The notes beneath the pieces were generated by a model. That model was not told the DNA's origin. It was given only the letters and a program-made list of their open reading frames with translations, and ran no database searches. The position numbers and the translations under genes are program-made. From the NCBI GenBank assembly GCA_002049455.2, contig KV918859.1:124001-188000 (forward strand): a stretch of 64,000 nucleotides of DNA. The letters are read 5' to 3'. This DNA comes from Porphyra umbilicalis (Eukaryota; Rhodophyta; Bangiophyceae; Bangiales; Bangiaceae). Positions 1 through 9,793 of the stretch are shown piece after piece (the first letter of the stretch is position 1; each line of letters begins with the position of its first letter).

Positions 1-1851
1 ACGGCACACGGGCGCCTCGCTCGCTGGCGCGTGCGCCTTAATGAGCTCGCCTTCGACATCGCGTACAAGCCCGGCCAAACCCATTGGCTCGCCGACGGGA
101 TGTCCCGGCTGGTCACGTCGGGCACCGACCACTCGGCGGACGACACGGACCTCCCCGTCTTCGCCGTGACCCGGGCAGAGACAGCCCGGGGCCTGGAGGC
201 CGCCAACTACGTATCCGGGCCGACCACGCGCGCCATTGATAAGGGCGAGGTGGCCACGGCACAAGGGGAAGATCCCCTGTGTCGCAAGGTCGTGGAGGCG
301 CTTAACGCTGGTCGGGCCGTGCCGTTCTTCGAGGACAGTGATGGCCTCGTGTGCCGGCGCGCCACCCACGACGGGGTGGCCCAGATTGTCGTACCGGTGC
401 CCCTGCGGGAGCGTGTTCTGAGGTTGGAACACGAGACCACGTTGGCGGGACACCCGGGGGAGTCCCGAATGTATGCGGCCATGCTGCGGTATTACTACTG
501 GCCCGGGATGGCGGCGGACGTCGTCCTCCACGTCCGCAACTGCGCAAGCTGTGCCCGCGGTCGCGTCCGGCCGCTTCGGGCGGCAGCCGCCTTGCAGCTC
601 TTCCCAGCCACGCTGCCCTTCCAGGACATCGCCACGGACCTGTTCGGGCCGCTGGCCAAAACGGCCGCCGGCAACGAGTACATCATGGTCATCACTGACC
701 GGTTCTCCAAGCTGGTACGCGCCATCCCGATGGGTCAGATACGCGCGGTGGACTGCGCCTCCGTCCTCCTGGACTACTGGATCGGGGCCTACGGGCCCCC
801 GGACCGGGTCCTGTCGGACGGCGGCCCCCAGTTCACCGCGCAGTTTTGGCACCAGGTGTGCAACCTATTGTCCGTCGAGGCCAAGGTGACCACACCGTCG
901 CGACCGCAGACGAACGGGCAAGCTGAGCGGTTCAACCGCACGATGGGCCGCATCCTCGACCACTACGTCGCCGAGCACCCCACTACGTGGGATCAACTCC
1001 TCCCGGCGCTCACGTTGGCGTACAACACGCAGCCGCATGCGGCGACCAAGGTCGCTCCGTTCGAGCTCGTCAACCCACTGGGCGTGGCCAGCTGGTCCAT
1101 CAAGGACCTGACGCGGAGGAGCCGGTACCCGGCGACGGCGCAACGGGGCACCCACGCCGAGAAGAAGGAGCAGGCTGCCTTCCTGACGCGCTTGGTGCGC
1201 CTGATCCTGCGGATCCGGGAGGCCCTAGCGGCAGCGCAGCAGCGGTACAAGCGCAACCACGATGCACGCATCCGACCCCAACCGACTGGGCTGGAAGTCG
1301 GCGGGTTCGCCTTCAAACGGCATCATGACTACAAGGGGAGTAAGCTTGGCCACCGGGCCCAAGGCCCCTTTCGCGTCGTCCGCATCGAGGGGCCCACCGC
1401 CGTGCTCGATATCAAAGGCGAGCACCGGCGGGAAAACATTGTGCACCTGGTGCGCGCCCCGTCCGGACCCCCGGCCGAGCCGGCCCTACACCCCTCATTG
1501 GATGCCACGGTCCGGCCCCACGGGCCTAGCCCCGATGGGCACACGTATCACATCGACCAGATCCTGGACCATGCCGACGGCGAGGACGGCCGCCTCTTGG
1601 TCAAGGTGACGTGGACCGGATACGAAGAGGCCACGTGGGAGGACGCCTCCGTCGCACCCCACGAAACCCTGCGGCTGTACCTGCGCCGCGCTAGCCGCCG
1701 GGGCCTCCTCCACACGGCGGCGGACCGGCCCCCGGGCGTGACCGGGGACAATGACGCGGCCGCCGCGACGGGGACCGCGCCCGCACCCTCGGCCGCGGCG
1801 GAGCCCGGGGCCCCGGCGGGCCCCGAGTCGCCGGTCGGACCGCTTGCTTAG
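1..1851 (+). CDS. pol: Ty3/gypsy pol C-terminus: RNase H end, integrase, chromodomain
   Basis: The frame is open from base 1, so the gene is truncated by the window edge. The first residues (RLARWRVRLNELAFDIAYKPG region) match the end of a Ty3-type RNase H. The H2C2 zinc-binding motif of integrase follows at about residues 132-180 (counted from the Met at 31; H..H, then CASC). The catalytic core shows the DDE triad: D in TDLFG, D in VLSDGGPQF and E in NGQAERF, with 35 residues between the second D and the E as in classic D,D(35)E integrases. Near residues 507-553 there is a chromodomain (YHIDQILDH ... VKVTWTGYEEATWED), which places the element among the chromoviruses, whose chromodomain is thought to steer integration to heterochromatin. 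The protein ends at TAG with an Ala/Pro-rich tail. No frameshift or stop is visible in this part. Confidence 0.93.
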   Translation, partial: TAHGRLARWRVRLNELAFDIAYKPGQTHWLADGMSRLVTSGTDHSADDTDLPVFAVTRAETARGLEAANYVSGPTTRAIDKGEVATAQGEDPLCRKVVEALNAGRAVPFFEDSDGLVCRRATHDGVAQIVVPVPLRERVLRLEHETTLAGHPGESRMYAAMLRYYYWPGMAADVVLHVRNCASCARGRVRPLRAAAALQLFPATLPFQDIATDLFGPLAKTAAGNEYIMVITDRFSKLVRAIPMGQIRAVDCASVLLDYWIGAYGPPDRVLSDGGPQFTAQFWHQVCNLLSVEAKVTTPSRPQTNGQAERFNRTMGRILDHYVAEHPTTWDQLLPALTLAYNTQPHAATKVAPFELVNPLGVASWSIKDLTRRSRYPATAQRGTHAEKKEQAAFLTRLVRLILRIREALAAAQQRYKRNHDARIRPQPTGLEVGGFAFKRHHDYKGSKLGHRAQGPFRVVRIEGPTAVLDIKGEHRRENIVHLVRAPSGPPAEPALHPSLDATVRPHGPSPDGHTYHIDQILDHADGEDGRLLVKVTWTGYEEATWEDASVAPHETLRLYLRRASRRGLLHTAADRPPGVTGDNDAAAATGTAPAPSAAAEPGAPAGPESPVGPLA

Positions 1852-1949
1852 CGGACGCGCCCCGGAGTCGGCCCGCGCCGGGCATGCGCACCCCAGCATC
1901 GGCACACGGACGGTACGCACAACGGACGTCCCGCCAGTGCGGTGGTGCC

Positions 1950-4060
1950 CCGAGGTCAACTCACGCCGGGTGCGTACGGGGGGGGGGGCGTCTCGCCGTT
2001 GCGGCGGCGCCCCCACGGCGTCGTGGCGCCTGTCGTGACAAAGGGGGTATCGCCATTGAGGCGGCGCCCCCACGGTGTCGGGGCGCCTATCGTGACGGAG
2101 GGCGTCGTGCCACTGGGGCGACGCCCCGCACGGCGTCATGGTGCCCGCAGTGCCGGAGGGCGTAGTGCCAGTGGGGCGACACCCCGAGGTCGACGCGCGA
2201 CGGGGACGCGGCGGCGGGCGTATCGCCATCGGGGCGGCGGCCCCGCGGCGTCCTGGCACCGTCGTGACGGAGAGCGTCCACCACTGCAACGACGTCCCGG
2301 AGGCGACGCGCGACGGGGACGCCGCGAAGGGCGTATCGCCATTGGGGCGGCGCCCCCACGGCGTCATGGCGCCTCTCGTGACGAAGGGCGTGTCGCCACT
2401 GGGGCGACGCCCCGAAGGCGACGCGCGACGGGAACGCCGCGGCGGGCGTATCGCCATTGGGGCGGCGCCCCCACGACGTCGTGGCGCCCGTCGTAACGAA
2501 GGGCGGACCGCCATTGGGGCGGCGCCCCCACGACGTCGTGGCGCCCGTCGTAACGAAGGGCGGACCACCATTGGGGCGGCGCCCCCACGGCGTCGTGACG
2601 CCTCTCGTGACGAAGGGCGTGTCGCCACTGGGGCGACGCCCCGAAGGCGACGCGCGACGGGGACGCCGCGGCGGGCGTATCGCCATTGGGGCGGCGCCCC
2701 CACGACGTCGTGGCGCCCGTCGTAACGAATGGCGGACCGCCATTGGGGCGGCGCCCCCACGACGCCGTGGCGCCCGTCGTAACGAAGGGCGGACCGCTAT
2801 TGGGGCGGCGCCCCCACGGCGTCGTGACGCCTCTCGTGACGAAGGGCGTGTCGCCACTGGGGCGACGCCCCGAAGGCGACGCGCGACGGGGACGCCGCGG
2901 CGGGCGTATCGCCATTGGGGCGGCGCCCCCACGTCGTCGTGGCGCCCGTCGTAACGAAGGGCGGACCGCCATTGGGGCGGCGCCCCCACGGCGTCGTGGC
3001 GCCCGTCGCGGCACAGGGCGTACCACCACTGGGGCGGCACCCCGCAGTCGCCGCGCGACGGGGAAGCAACGGAGGGCGTATCGCCATTGGGGCGGCGCCC
3101 CACGGCGTCGTGACGCCCCTCGTGACGAAGGGCGTGTCGCCACTGGGGCGGCACCCCGCAGTCGCCGCGCGTCGGGGACGCAACGGAGGGTGTATCGCCA
3201 TTGGGGCGGCGCCCCACAATGTCGTGACGCCCCTCGTGACGAAGGGCGTGTCGCCACTGGGGCGACGCCCCGAAGGCGACGCGCGACGGGGACGCCGCGG
3301 CGGGCGTATCGCCATTGGGGCGGCGCCCCCACGGCGTCGTGGCGCCCGTCGTAACGAAGGACGGACCGCCATTGGGGCGGCGCCCCCACGGCGTCGTGAC
3401 GCCTCTCGTGACGAAGGGCGTGTCGCCACTGGGGCGACGCCCCGAAGGCGACGCGCGACGGGGACGCCGGGGCGGGCCGACCGCCATTCGGGCGGCGCCC
3501 CCACGGCGTCGTGGCGCCCGTCGTAACGAAGGGCGGACCGCCATTGGGGCGGCGCCCCCACGGCGTCGTGACGCCTCTCGTGACGAAGGGCGTGTCGCCA
3601 CTGGGGCGACGCCCCGAAGGCGACGCGCGACGGGGACGCCGCGGCGGGCGTGTCGCCATTGGGGCGGCGCCCCCACGGCGTCGTGGCGCCCGTCGTAACG
3701 AAGGGCGGACCGCCATTGGGGCGGCGCCCCCACGGCGTCGTGGCGCCCGTCGCGGCACAGGGCGTATCGCCTCTGGGGCGGCGCCCCGCAGTCGCCGCGC
3801 GACGGGGACGCAACGGAGGGCGTATCGCCATTGGGGCGGCGCCCCACGGCGGCGTGACGCCTGTCATGACGAAGGGCGTGGCGCCACTGGGGCGACGCCC
3901 CGGAGTCGACGCGCGACGGGGACGCAGCAACGGGCGTATCGCCATTGGGGCCGCGCCCCCACGGCGTCGTGGCGCCCGTCGAGGCTAACGGCGTGTCGCC
4001 AGTGGGGCGGCGCCCCCGGTTCGAGACGCGCCGGGTGCGCCGCGGCGGGCCCCGCCAACG
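1950..4060. repeat. 57-bp minisatellite, about 37 units
   Basis: Tandem units of 57 bp fill this stretch. They alternate between related sub-types, one with CCATTGGGGCGGCGCCCCCA and one with CCACTGGGGCGACGCCCCGA, and most carry a GGGGCGGCGCCCC palindrome. Because 57 is 19 codons, several frames on both strands stay open for hundreds of codons (for example minus strand 4099-2087). I read these as by-products of the repeat length, not proteins. The array lies directly downstream of pol in the chromovirus. Confidence 0.9.
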
Positions 4061-4177
4061 GTCCCACGGCCCCGCGGGCTCAACCGGATTTATTCCCACA
4101 GTGGCGGGCCCCGCCGGCGGTCACACGGCCCCGCGGGCCCAACCGGATTTATTCCCTACGGCGCGCCTCGGTACCAC

Positions 4178-7100
4178 CTACGGGTCGGCGTAGGCGGGGT
4201 CCACCACTGGGACCCCGCCCTTTCGCAGCTGGGCGCGCACCGCCTGGTTCAGGCGCGCCGCGTGCCACGTTGGGCTCGCGGCCAGCGAGCCCTTCACCTG
4301 GCGCGCGGCCCGGCTGTACTCCAGCAGGGCCCACCCCACCATCGCATCCGTCACCTGGCCCCAGTTCACCAGCGGGTCGTACCCAGGGGCTTTTGAATCT
4401 GTCACTTTTCATGGAATCTGAATATACTCCAGTTGCGCTGACATGCACTCAGATTTGAGTTTTTGATGATATCATGTATCTGGATTCGGATCTGACCTCG
4501 TCGGTCGGATTCAGGATCAGCATTATATTCGGATATGTTATCGCTCCGATTTCGATTATAATCTGTGTACCTAGAGTGATTATATTCCGTCCGAGGACAC
4601 TTCTGCGCAAATAGGGATCGACGCATGTACCAACGAGAGGTTGTCCGACGACGCCGCCAACACAGTCTAGCGCCAGCCAACGTACGTTTTGAGGTGGTCT
4701 CAATCTCCTGGGAAACTGGAGTGGTATGGTGTACCTGCACAATTCCAGCGTGCAAACTAAAAGCTACAATCTCGTCGTCGGACACAGAAAGATTTGTGGT
4801 GCTGCGGGCAGTGCTCCCCAAGTCACGACGAGTGCTCGTCGGGGTGCAGCAGTGGTCGACGCTGGAAGGTGTTGTGACAGCAAAGAGGCGCAGTTTTTAT
4901 GCGACGAGAAGCAGGGCGGCAGGGCTGCTCCTCACGCGAAGGGGATAGGATCATGCTGCGGATACCCAAACACCTTCGCGTCGTGGTCCGGGCATCCGGC
5001 TCAGGTGTGCCAGACACATTTCTCTCTTAGTTGCGAAGGTCCAGCTCCTATCGCATATCTGGCAGCCAACATTGGCATCTTGTTCGCCTGCGGCGTCGCA
5101 AGGGCTGCCCCAGACTGTTGTTGTAGCGCACAGCCGATTCCGGGAGTCGGATAAACTCAGGCAAAGTATCTCCACTCTGATTACATTATATCCTGACCTC
5201 AGAGAATTATTAAGGCACATTATAATCGTCGGTGCATGGATAGAGTACATTAAGAATACGCAGCTACGGCATGAATATGGATATATCCGAGTATACTGTG
5301 CGGATATATCTAGCTCGACTTTATCCACCTCAGCCCCTGGTCGTACCCCCACTCGGCCCACACGGCCCCGCGGAGGTCACCCGGTCGGGGCGGGCCCACC
5401 TGCTTGGTGTGCGCCGGCCCCGTCAGGTAGTACGCCGACACGGTGGCGTCCTGCTCGCCGGGCCCCCGGCTCTCACGCTCCGCGGCTACGTCCCGCCCGC
5501 TGGTCCGCGCCGCGACGCGCCGCCCGGCCGGGCCGTCGTCCCGCCCCCGCCGTTGACCGACCGCCGGCGCCCCGTCCTCCTCGGCCGCGGCGTTGCCGCT
5601 CCCGCCGTCGGGGCCTCGCGGCGTCTCGGCCGGGGGGGGGGTTGTTCGGGGGCGGGTTGTTCGGGGGCGGCCCGCGACGGGGTACCGGAGGGAGGGTCCC
5701 CCGTCGGCGGAGCGTCCGGCGTGGCCCCAAGCGGCGCGGGGTCGGGCGGCCCCACCACCGCAACAGCGGACGCGGTAACCCGACGCGGGGGCGCTACGGC
5801 CGCCCCCGTGGCGGGGAGTCCCGCCGCGGCTCCTAGCGGCGCGGGCAGCAACGCCGACGGCGGCGCGGAAGACGGCCGGGACGGCTGCGAGGGCCCCGCC
5901 CGTGGCATTGTCGGGTCGGGCGCGTCACCCCGCTCGGCAGCCACCGCCACAGCTCCCCGAGCCGGGGACGGCGGCGCCGCATCCGGCAAGGCCACGGGCG
6001 GTACGACCGGGGCCACGGCGGCAACAGCGGGTGCCACGGAACGCCCGGGGACCGGCGGCACCGGCGGGGGTGTGGCGGGCGCGGGCGGCCGACGGGGCGA
6101 CATCGGCGGCGCCTCGCCCCCGCCACGGCGCGGCGACGGGTGGGGGGACCAAGCGGGGGTAAGCTCCCGACGCGGTGGCGTCGGCGGGCCCTCCCCACCG
6201 CCGCCGCGCGGGTAACCACGCCCGTCGTGGAGCGGCGCCGGCGGCGAGACCCACCTGCGGTCCCCACCGCCGCGGCCACCGCCATGCCCGTGACGGGGTG
6301 TACCGTCCCGGCCCCCCTCGGGCCCGTAACCACCAGCCCCTCGGTCCCACACGCCGGCCTGGCCGCCCCCGCGGTAGTCACCGCCGGGGTTGTCGTCCCC
6401 GCGGTCGTCACCGCGGCGGTAGCCGCCGCCAGGGTAGTCATACCCGCGGCCGTCCCCGCCGTGGTAGCCGCCACCACGGTACTCGTACCCGCGGTCATCA
6501 CCGCCTCGGTACCCGCCGCCGTGGCGGTCGTACCCGCGGTCGTCGCGGTATCCGCCGCCGCGGTCCTCGCCCCCGACGCGGTTACCGCCGCGGCCGCCGC
6601 CGTCGCCGCGGTACTCGCCGGCGTAATCGCCAGGGCGGTCGTCACCGCCGCGATGCCCGCCGCTGCGGTGGTAGTCCCGACCGTGGTAGCCCCGGTCGTC
6701 GGACGGGCCGCCAGTACGGCGGTCCCCGCACGCCCACTCACCGCGGTCGGCGGGAGCCGGGCCCCATCCGGCATCCGCACGGGGGTAGCCCCCGGCGCCA
6801 GACGACCACCCACCGCGGCCGCCGCCGCCCGGTTGCCAACCGCCGCCGGGGCGCTGGCCGCCGGCCCCTTGGTCGCCGTGACCGCCAGCGCCGCCGCCGG
6901 CCGGGTAGGCGCGGCCCCCGGGGTCCCCGGCGGGCGCTGGTGGACTCCACCCCGCCGCCACGTCGGCAGTGGTGGGGTACCGTCGGCCCCCGCCCTGGTC
7001 GGCACCGCCACGACCGCCGGGCGACGCGGCGCCACCCGCCTCCGACGGACCACCGGCGCTACCCCCTTGGCCGGCACTGCCCCCTTGGGGCTCCGACCGA

Positions 7101-8887
7101 GGAGACCGCGGCGACCCGACCCCGTCCACCCCAGGGGGCTTGGCGGACGCTGCCGGGTGCGTGGCACTGTACCCATCCCCGCCGATATCCACGTAGGGGA
7201 ACTGCGGGGGCAAGTCCGCCTCGAGGGCAGCCTCCGTACACCCCAACCCGGTGGCCGAGGACGCGCAGGGCGTCACGCCCACCCAGTGGCGCTCGGCGCT
7301 CATCATCGTGCCTCGGTGCGCGTAGAGGATGGTGGGGGGTTCCTTCCCCGGCGTCGAGTAGGGGAGGCGCTGGCGCACGAGACGCCACGGGACATGCGGC
7401 CACGCCGCCATGATGAGGCGCAGCGTCGTGGCCCGCCGGTTGTCCCCCTGAGCGAGGGTCACCGGCCCGAAGCGGGTGAGCGCCCACGTCGCCAAAGGCG
7501 GAGGCCGGAATAAGCGGCGGTCCCGCTCGTAGGCAGCGAGCACAGCGCTCACCATGGCGCACGCTGCCGCGAGCCGCGCCACGCCAAGGAGGGGGTCCCT
7601 CGTCGCCGTCGTGAGGCGGTGCGCAAGATGGGTGAAGACCCGCGGCAGGAACCAGGGGAGCAGCCGCGGCGCGGCGAACACGGTGTCCCAGTCGGACGGG
7701 GCCGAGGGTAGGAGGAACGTGCGGTCGGCGGACTCGCGCAGCGGCAGGCGCATCGCGCCATGGCCCGCGCGGGCCACCGGAGCAAGCCGCCCCATCATGC
7801 GGGCGTCCCGCTCGTTGGCCCAGTCGTCCCCGGGGACCGGCACGGAGGTGAGGAGGGGCTCACGCCCCACCCAAAACTCCAACCCGACGCTCACGTCCCC
7901 ACACGTCGTCGCCCGCAGCTTCGGCAGCTGGCGCTGCAGCGCCACCAACCACGCGAAACCCGCCGCGCCGTCGACGCAGAACATCTCCGTGACGTCCGGC
8001 ATGGGCTCCGGCAGAATCACGGCGACCTCGTTCACCCGCAGAAGGCGGCGGAAGTACTCGGCGGCGAGCGGGTGGTCGACGGCGGCCAACGACTTCAAGA
8101 CGTTCGGCGCCGCGGACGCCGCCAGGTACCCGCCCGCCTCGCCGACGGCGAGCATGCGGGTCCACGCCGTGTCGATGGCCGCCGCGTCGTAGGGCCCCGG
8201 CATGGCGCCCCCGGACGCAACCCGCACCGTCGGCCAAGGGCCCTCGCCGTCGACGTCGCAGGCGTCCGCGACCTCGATCGGCAACCCGACGGGAAGCGGA
8301 TCCGGGGCCGCCGGCGGCGGTAGCACGACCGCCGTGGGGACCGGGTCCCGCAGTCCCGGGGGTAGCGTCCGCGGCGGCCGCGGCGTCGGCCGCAGATGGT
8401 CCCGGTCGGGGACCCGGGCCCATGTCGCGGTCCGAAGGAGGTTCTCCGCAAGTGCCGGGCGCGACCGACCCCCGGACGTCGCCGACGGCGTGGCCGGCGC
8501 GGCCCGGCCCGCCGTCGCGGGGCCCCGCCCCGGCGGCCGGCCGCCTCCACGTCCGGCGGCCGCCGCCGCCACGGACGACGCCCCACCGCCGGCCGCCCCG
8601 CCGGGCGCCGCCGCCGCCGCGGCGCCCCCCGGCACGGGGGGGGGCGACGGCGAGCGCGACAGCGACGGCGCCTCCTCCGTCGTCGAGCGGGGGCACGGCC
8701 CCGTCATGGTCGACGTCCGACGGGCCCCGGCACCTGCCGCCTCCACCGCCGCCGCGGCAGCCCCCAGCACTGGGAGCCCGCCGGTGGCCGCGCCAACCGA
8801 TGCCGCCGGCGCCACGATCGTGGCTCGGGCGCGCCGCCCCGTCGTCGCCCGCGTCACGGGTCCCGCGGGTCGGACGGACCCCGCCAT
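4178..8887 (-). pseudogene. Long antisense ORF inside the chromovirus, interrupted by hAT
   Basis: On the minus strand a frame runs from Met at 8887 through about 1130 codons to near 5486. It starts only 38 bp from the 3' LTR and lies antisense to pol. Order of parts: an Ala/Pro-rich N-terminus, a globular central region (about 8400-7150; DIGGDGYSATH near its end) with no family I recognise, then a long Gly/Arg/Asp/Tyr-rich stretch of GGGYRGGDDRGY type reminiscent of RGG RNA-binding regions. A C9 run near 5632 seems to shift the frame. The alternative frame continues (EQDATVSAYYLTGPAH) up to the hAT insertion and resumes beyond it (GYDPLVNWGQVTDAMVGWAL) to TAG at 4178. So the original product was about 1250 residues, now broken by the hAT and perhaps one indel. 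Its nature is unknown; an antisense accessory or gag-like protein is possible. Confidence 0.6.
4384..5339. mobile_element. Non-autonomous hAT element with 8-bp target duplication
   Basis: The 956-bp insert is much more AT-rich than its surroundings. It begins CAGGGGCT and ends AGCCCCTG, a perfect 8-bp terminal inverted repeat. It is flanked on both sides by the direct repeat GTCGTACC (4376-4383 and 5340-5347). An 8-bp duplication with CAGGG-type ends is the hallmark of the hAT superfamily. No transposase ORF is present, so it must be mobilised in trans. Subterminal regions carry repeated GGATAT/ATATCC-type words, which may be transposase binding sites (inference). Removing it restores a continuous reading frame in the antisense ORF around it. 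Confidence 0.9.
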
Positions 8888-8911
8888 TTACCGCCGGGGA
8901 CGGCGGTCGCT

Positions 8912-8924
8912 CGGCAGGGGGTGA
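8912..8924 (+). promoter_or_regulatory. Polypurine tract of the chromovirus
   Basis: The purine-rich CGGCAGGGGGTGA lies immediately before the LTR start TGTAGCAC. This is the expected position for the plus-strand primer. The equivalent site of the element at 52986-57566 is AGATGGGGGGAA. Confidence 0.6.
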
Positions 8925-9512
8925 TGTAGCACCACCGGGATGGGGGTGGTGCTGGAAACCCCCGGCGGGGGCCGGGCGGGCGTGGCCTGCGCGTGGCAAG
9001 CAGCGGGGCGGGCGGCACGGCCGCCACGGCCCCGCGGGTGGCGCCCCGGCGCCGACTGGGCAGCTGTCGGGGGCGCGGGCACCCGGGCCACGCACGAACG
9101 GCCACCAGGGCGTCGCTGGGCGGGGCGGTTATGTGGCGCGCGCGCGCCGCCGCGTGGCCACGCCAGTGGCCGCCACGTCAGGCGGTGGCGCCCGGTCCCG
9201 ATTCCCCCTCGTCTCTACTTACCGCATTGGGGGACTTGTCTTGCATTGTACTTAGTGATAATGGTTGGTCGGCGGCGCGGGCCAATTCCCATTAGGGGAA
9301 TTGGGCCCCCGCAACGGTTTCCGCCCTTTTTAGGACGAAGGGCGACGATGGTGGGAGGCACCGTCGTCGCCGGCAAGTAAACCGTGCCTTTTGTCTTGTA
9401 CCTTTGGCGGCCCCTCTTCCCGGATCGGGTGATCCTATAGGGGGCACGTTCTTAGGACGGCAGCGGTGGGATACTTCCCTCTTCGGGCCCGTGGCTACGG
9501 GGTTGTGCTACA
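8925..9512 (+). repeat. 3' LTR of the chromovirus, 588 bp
   Basis: It begins TGTAGCAC and ends GTGCTACA, giving inverted LTR termini of TG...CA type. A block near 9325-9390 is nearly identical to the LTRs at 52986-53458 and 57094-57566 in reverse orientation. It includes a hairpin with arms CGACGATGGTG and CACCGTCGTCG (one G-T pair) around a GGAGG loop. The next five bases, GGAGC at 9513, are the likely target duplication. Confidence 0.82.
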
Positions 9513-9731
9513 GGAGCCGGAAGCCGGAGGCAGGGACGCGAGGACCTCCTCGTCATCGTCACCCAAGGAGGGGTCGGCTGCCTCAGCCGCCGCTGCGGCA
9601 GCAGCCGCAGCGGCTGTGGTATTAATATCGTCGGTGCAATTACCAGTGTATAAAGACCGACCATAGCCAAGCAATAAAGCGAGTTCTATCGCCGTCGTGG
9701 CGAGGAAGAAAGACCTTTTGTTGAAGGGCAT
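9513..9731 (-). pseudogene. 5' end of a host gene cut by the chromovirus LTR
   Basis: A minus-strand ORF starts at 9731 with a signal-peptide or membrane-anchor pattern (MPFNKRSFFLATTAIELALL). It continues through a poly-Ala run of ten residues and an acidic patch (GDDDEEV). After exactly 73 codons it meets the LTR end at 9512, and the LTR adds five residues and a stop. A TATA-like element lies about 52 bp upstream of the ATG. The rest of the gene should lie beyond the left end of the retroelement, outside this window. The product is not recognised. Confidence 0.5.
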
Positions 9732-9782
9732 CCGATGGGGAGCCGGGTGGTGCCCACGACGGCGACCCCGAACCCACGGTGA

Positions 9783-9793
9783 TTTAATATAAA
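9783..9793 (-). promoter_or_regulatory. TATA-like element of the truncated minus-strand gene
   Basis: TTTATATTAAA on the minus strand, about 52 bp upstream of the ATG at 9731, in otherwise GC-rich DNA. Confidence 0.4.

Larger units (their letters stand above)
1..9512 (+). mobile_element. Ty3/gypsy chromovirus, 3' part
   Basis: This is the 3' portion of an LTR retrotransposon whose 5' LTR, gag, protease and most of the reverse transcriptase lie left of the window. From left to right it holds the end of pol (to 1851), a 57-bp minisatellite, a long antisense ORF, a purine-rich tract ending at 8924 and an LTR at 8925-9512. LTR orientation is inferred from the PPT and from a shared block with the LTRs at 52986 and 57094, whose orientation is set by a primer binding site. 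About 7 kb between pol and the 3' LTR is far more than usual for Ty3 elements. A hAT element (4384-5339) is nested inside. The 5' target duplication cannot be checked because it lies outside the window. Confidence 0.8.

Noticed and set aside
2087-4099. 670-codon minus-strand ORF over the minisatellite, and overlapping plus-strand frames
   Set aside because: The 57-bp period is a multiple of three, so repeats keep all these frames open; products are pure repeats and no frame is favoured.
6140-7513. Plus-strand Ala/Val-rich ORF resembling a membrane protein
   Set aside because: It is the complement of the Gly/Arg/Asp repeats of the antisense ORF; the hydrophobic look comes from GC-rich repeats.
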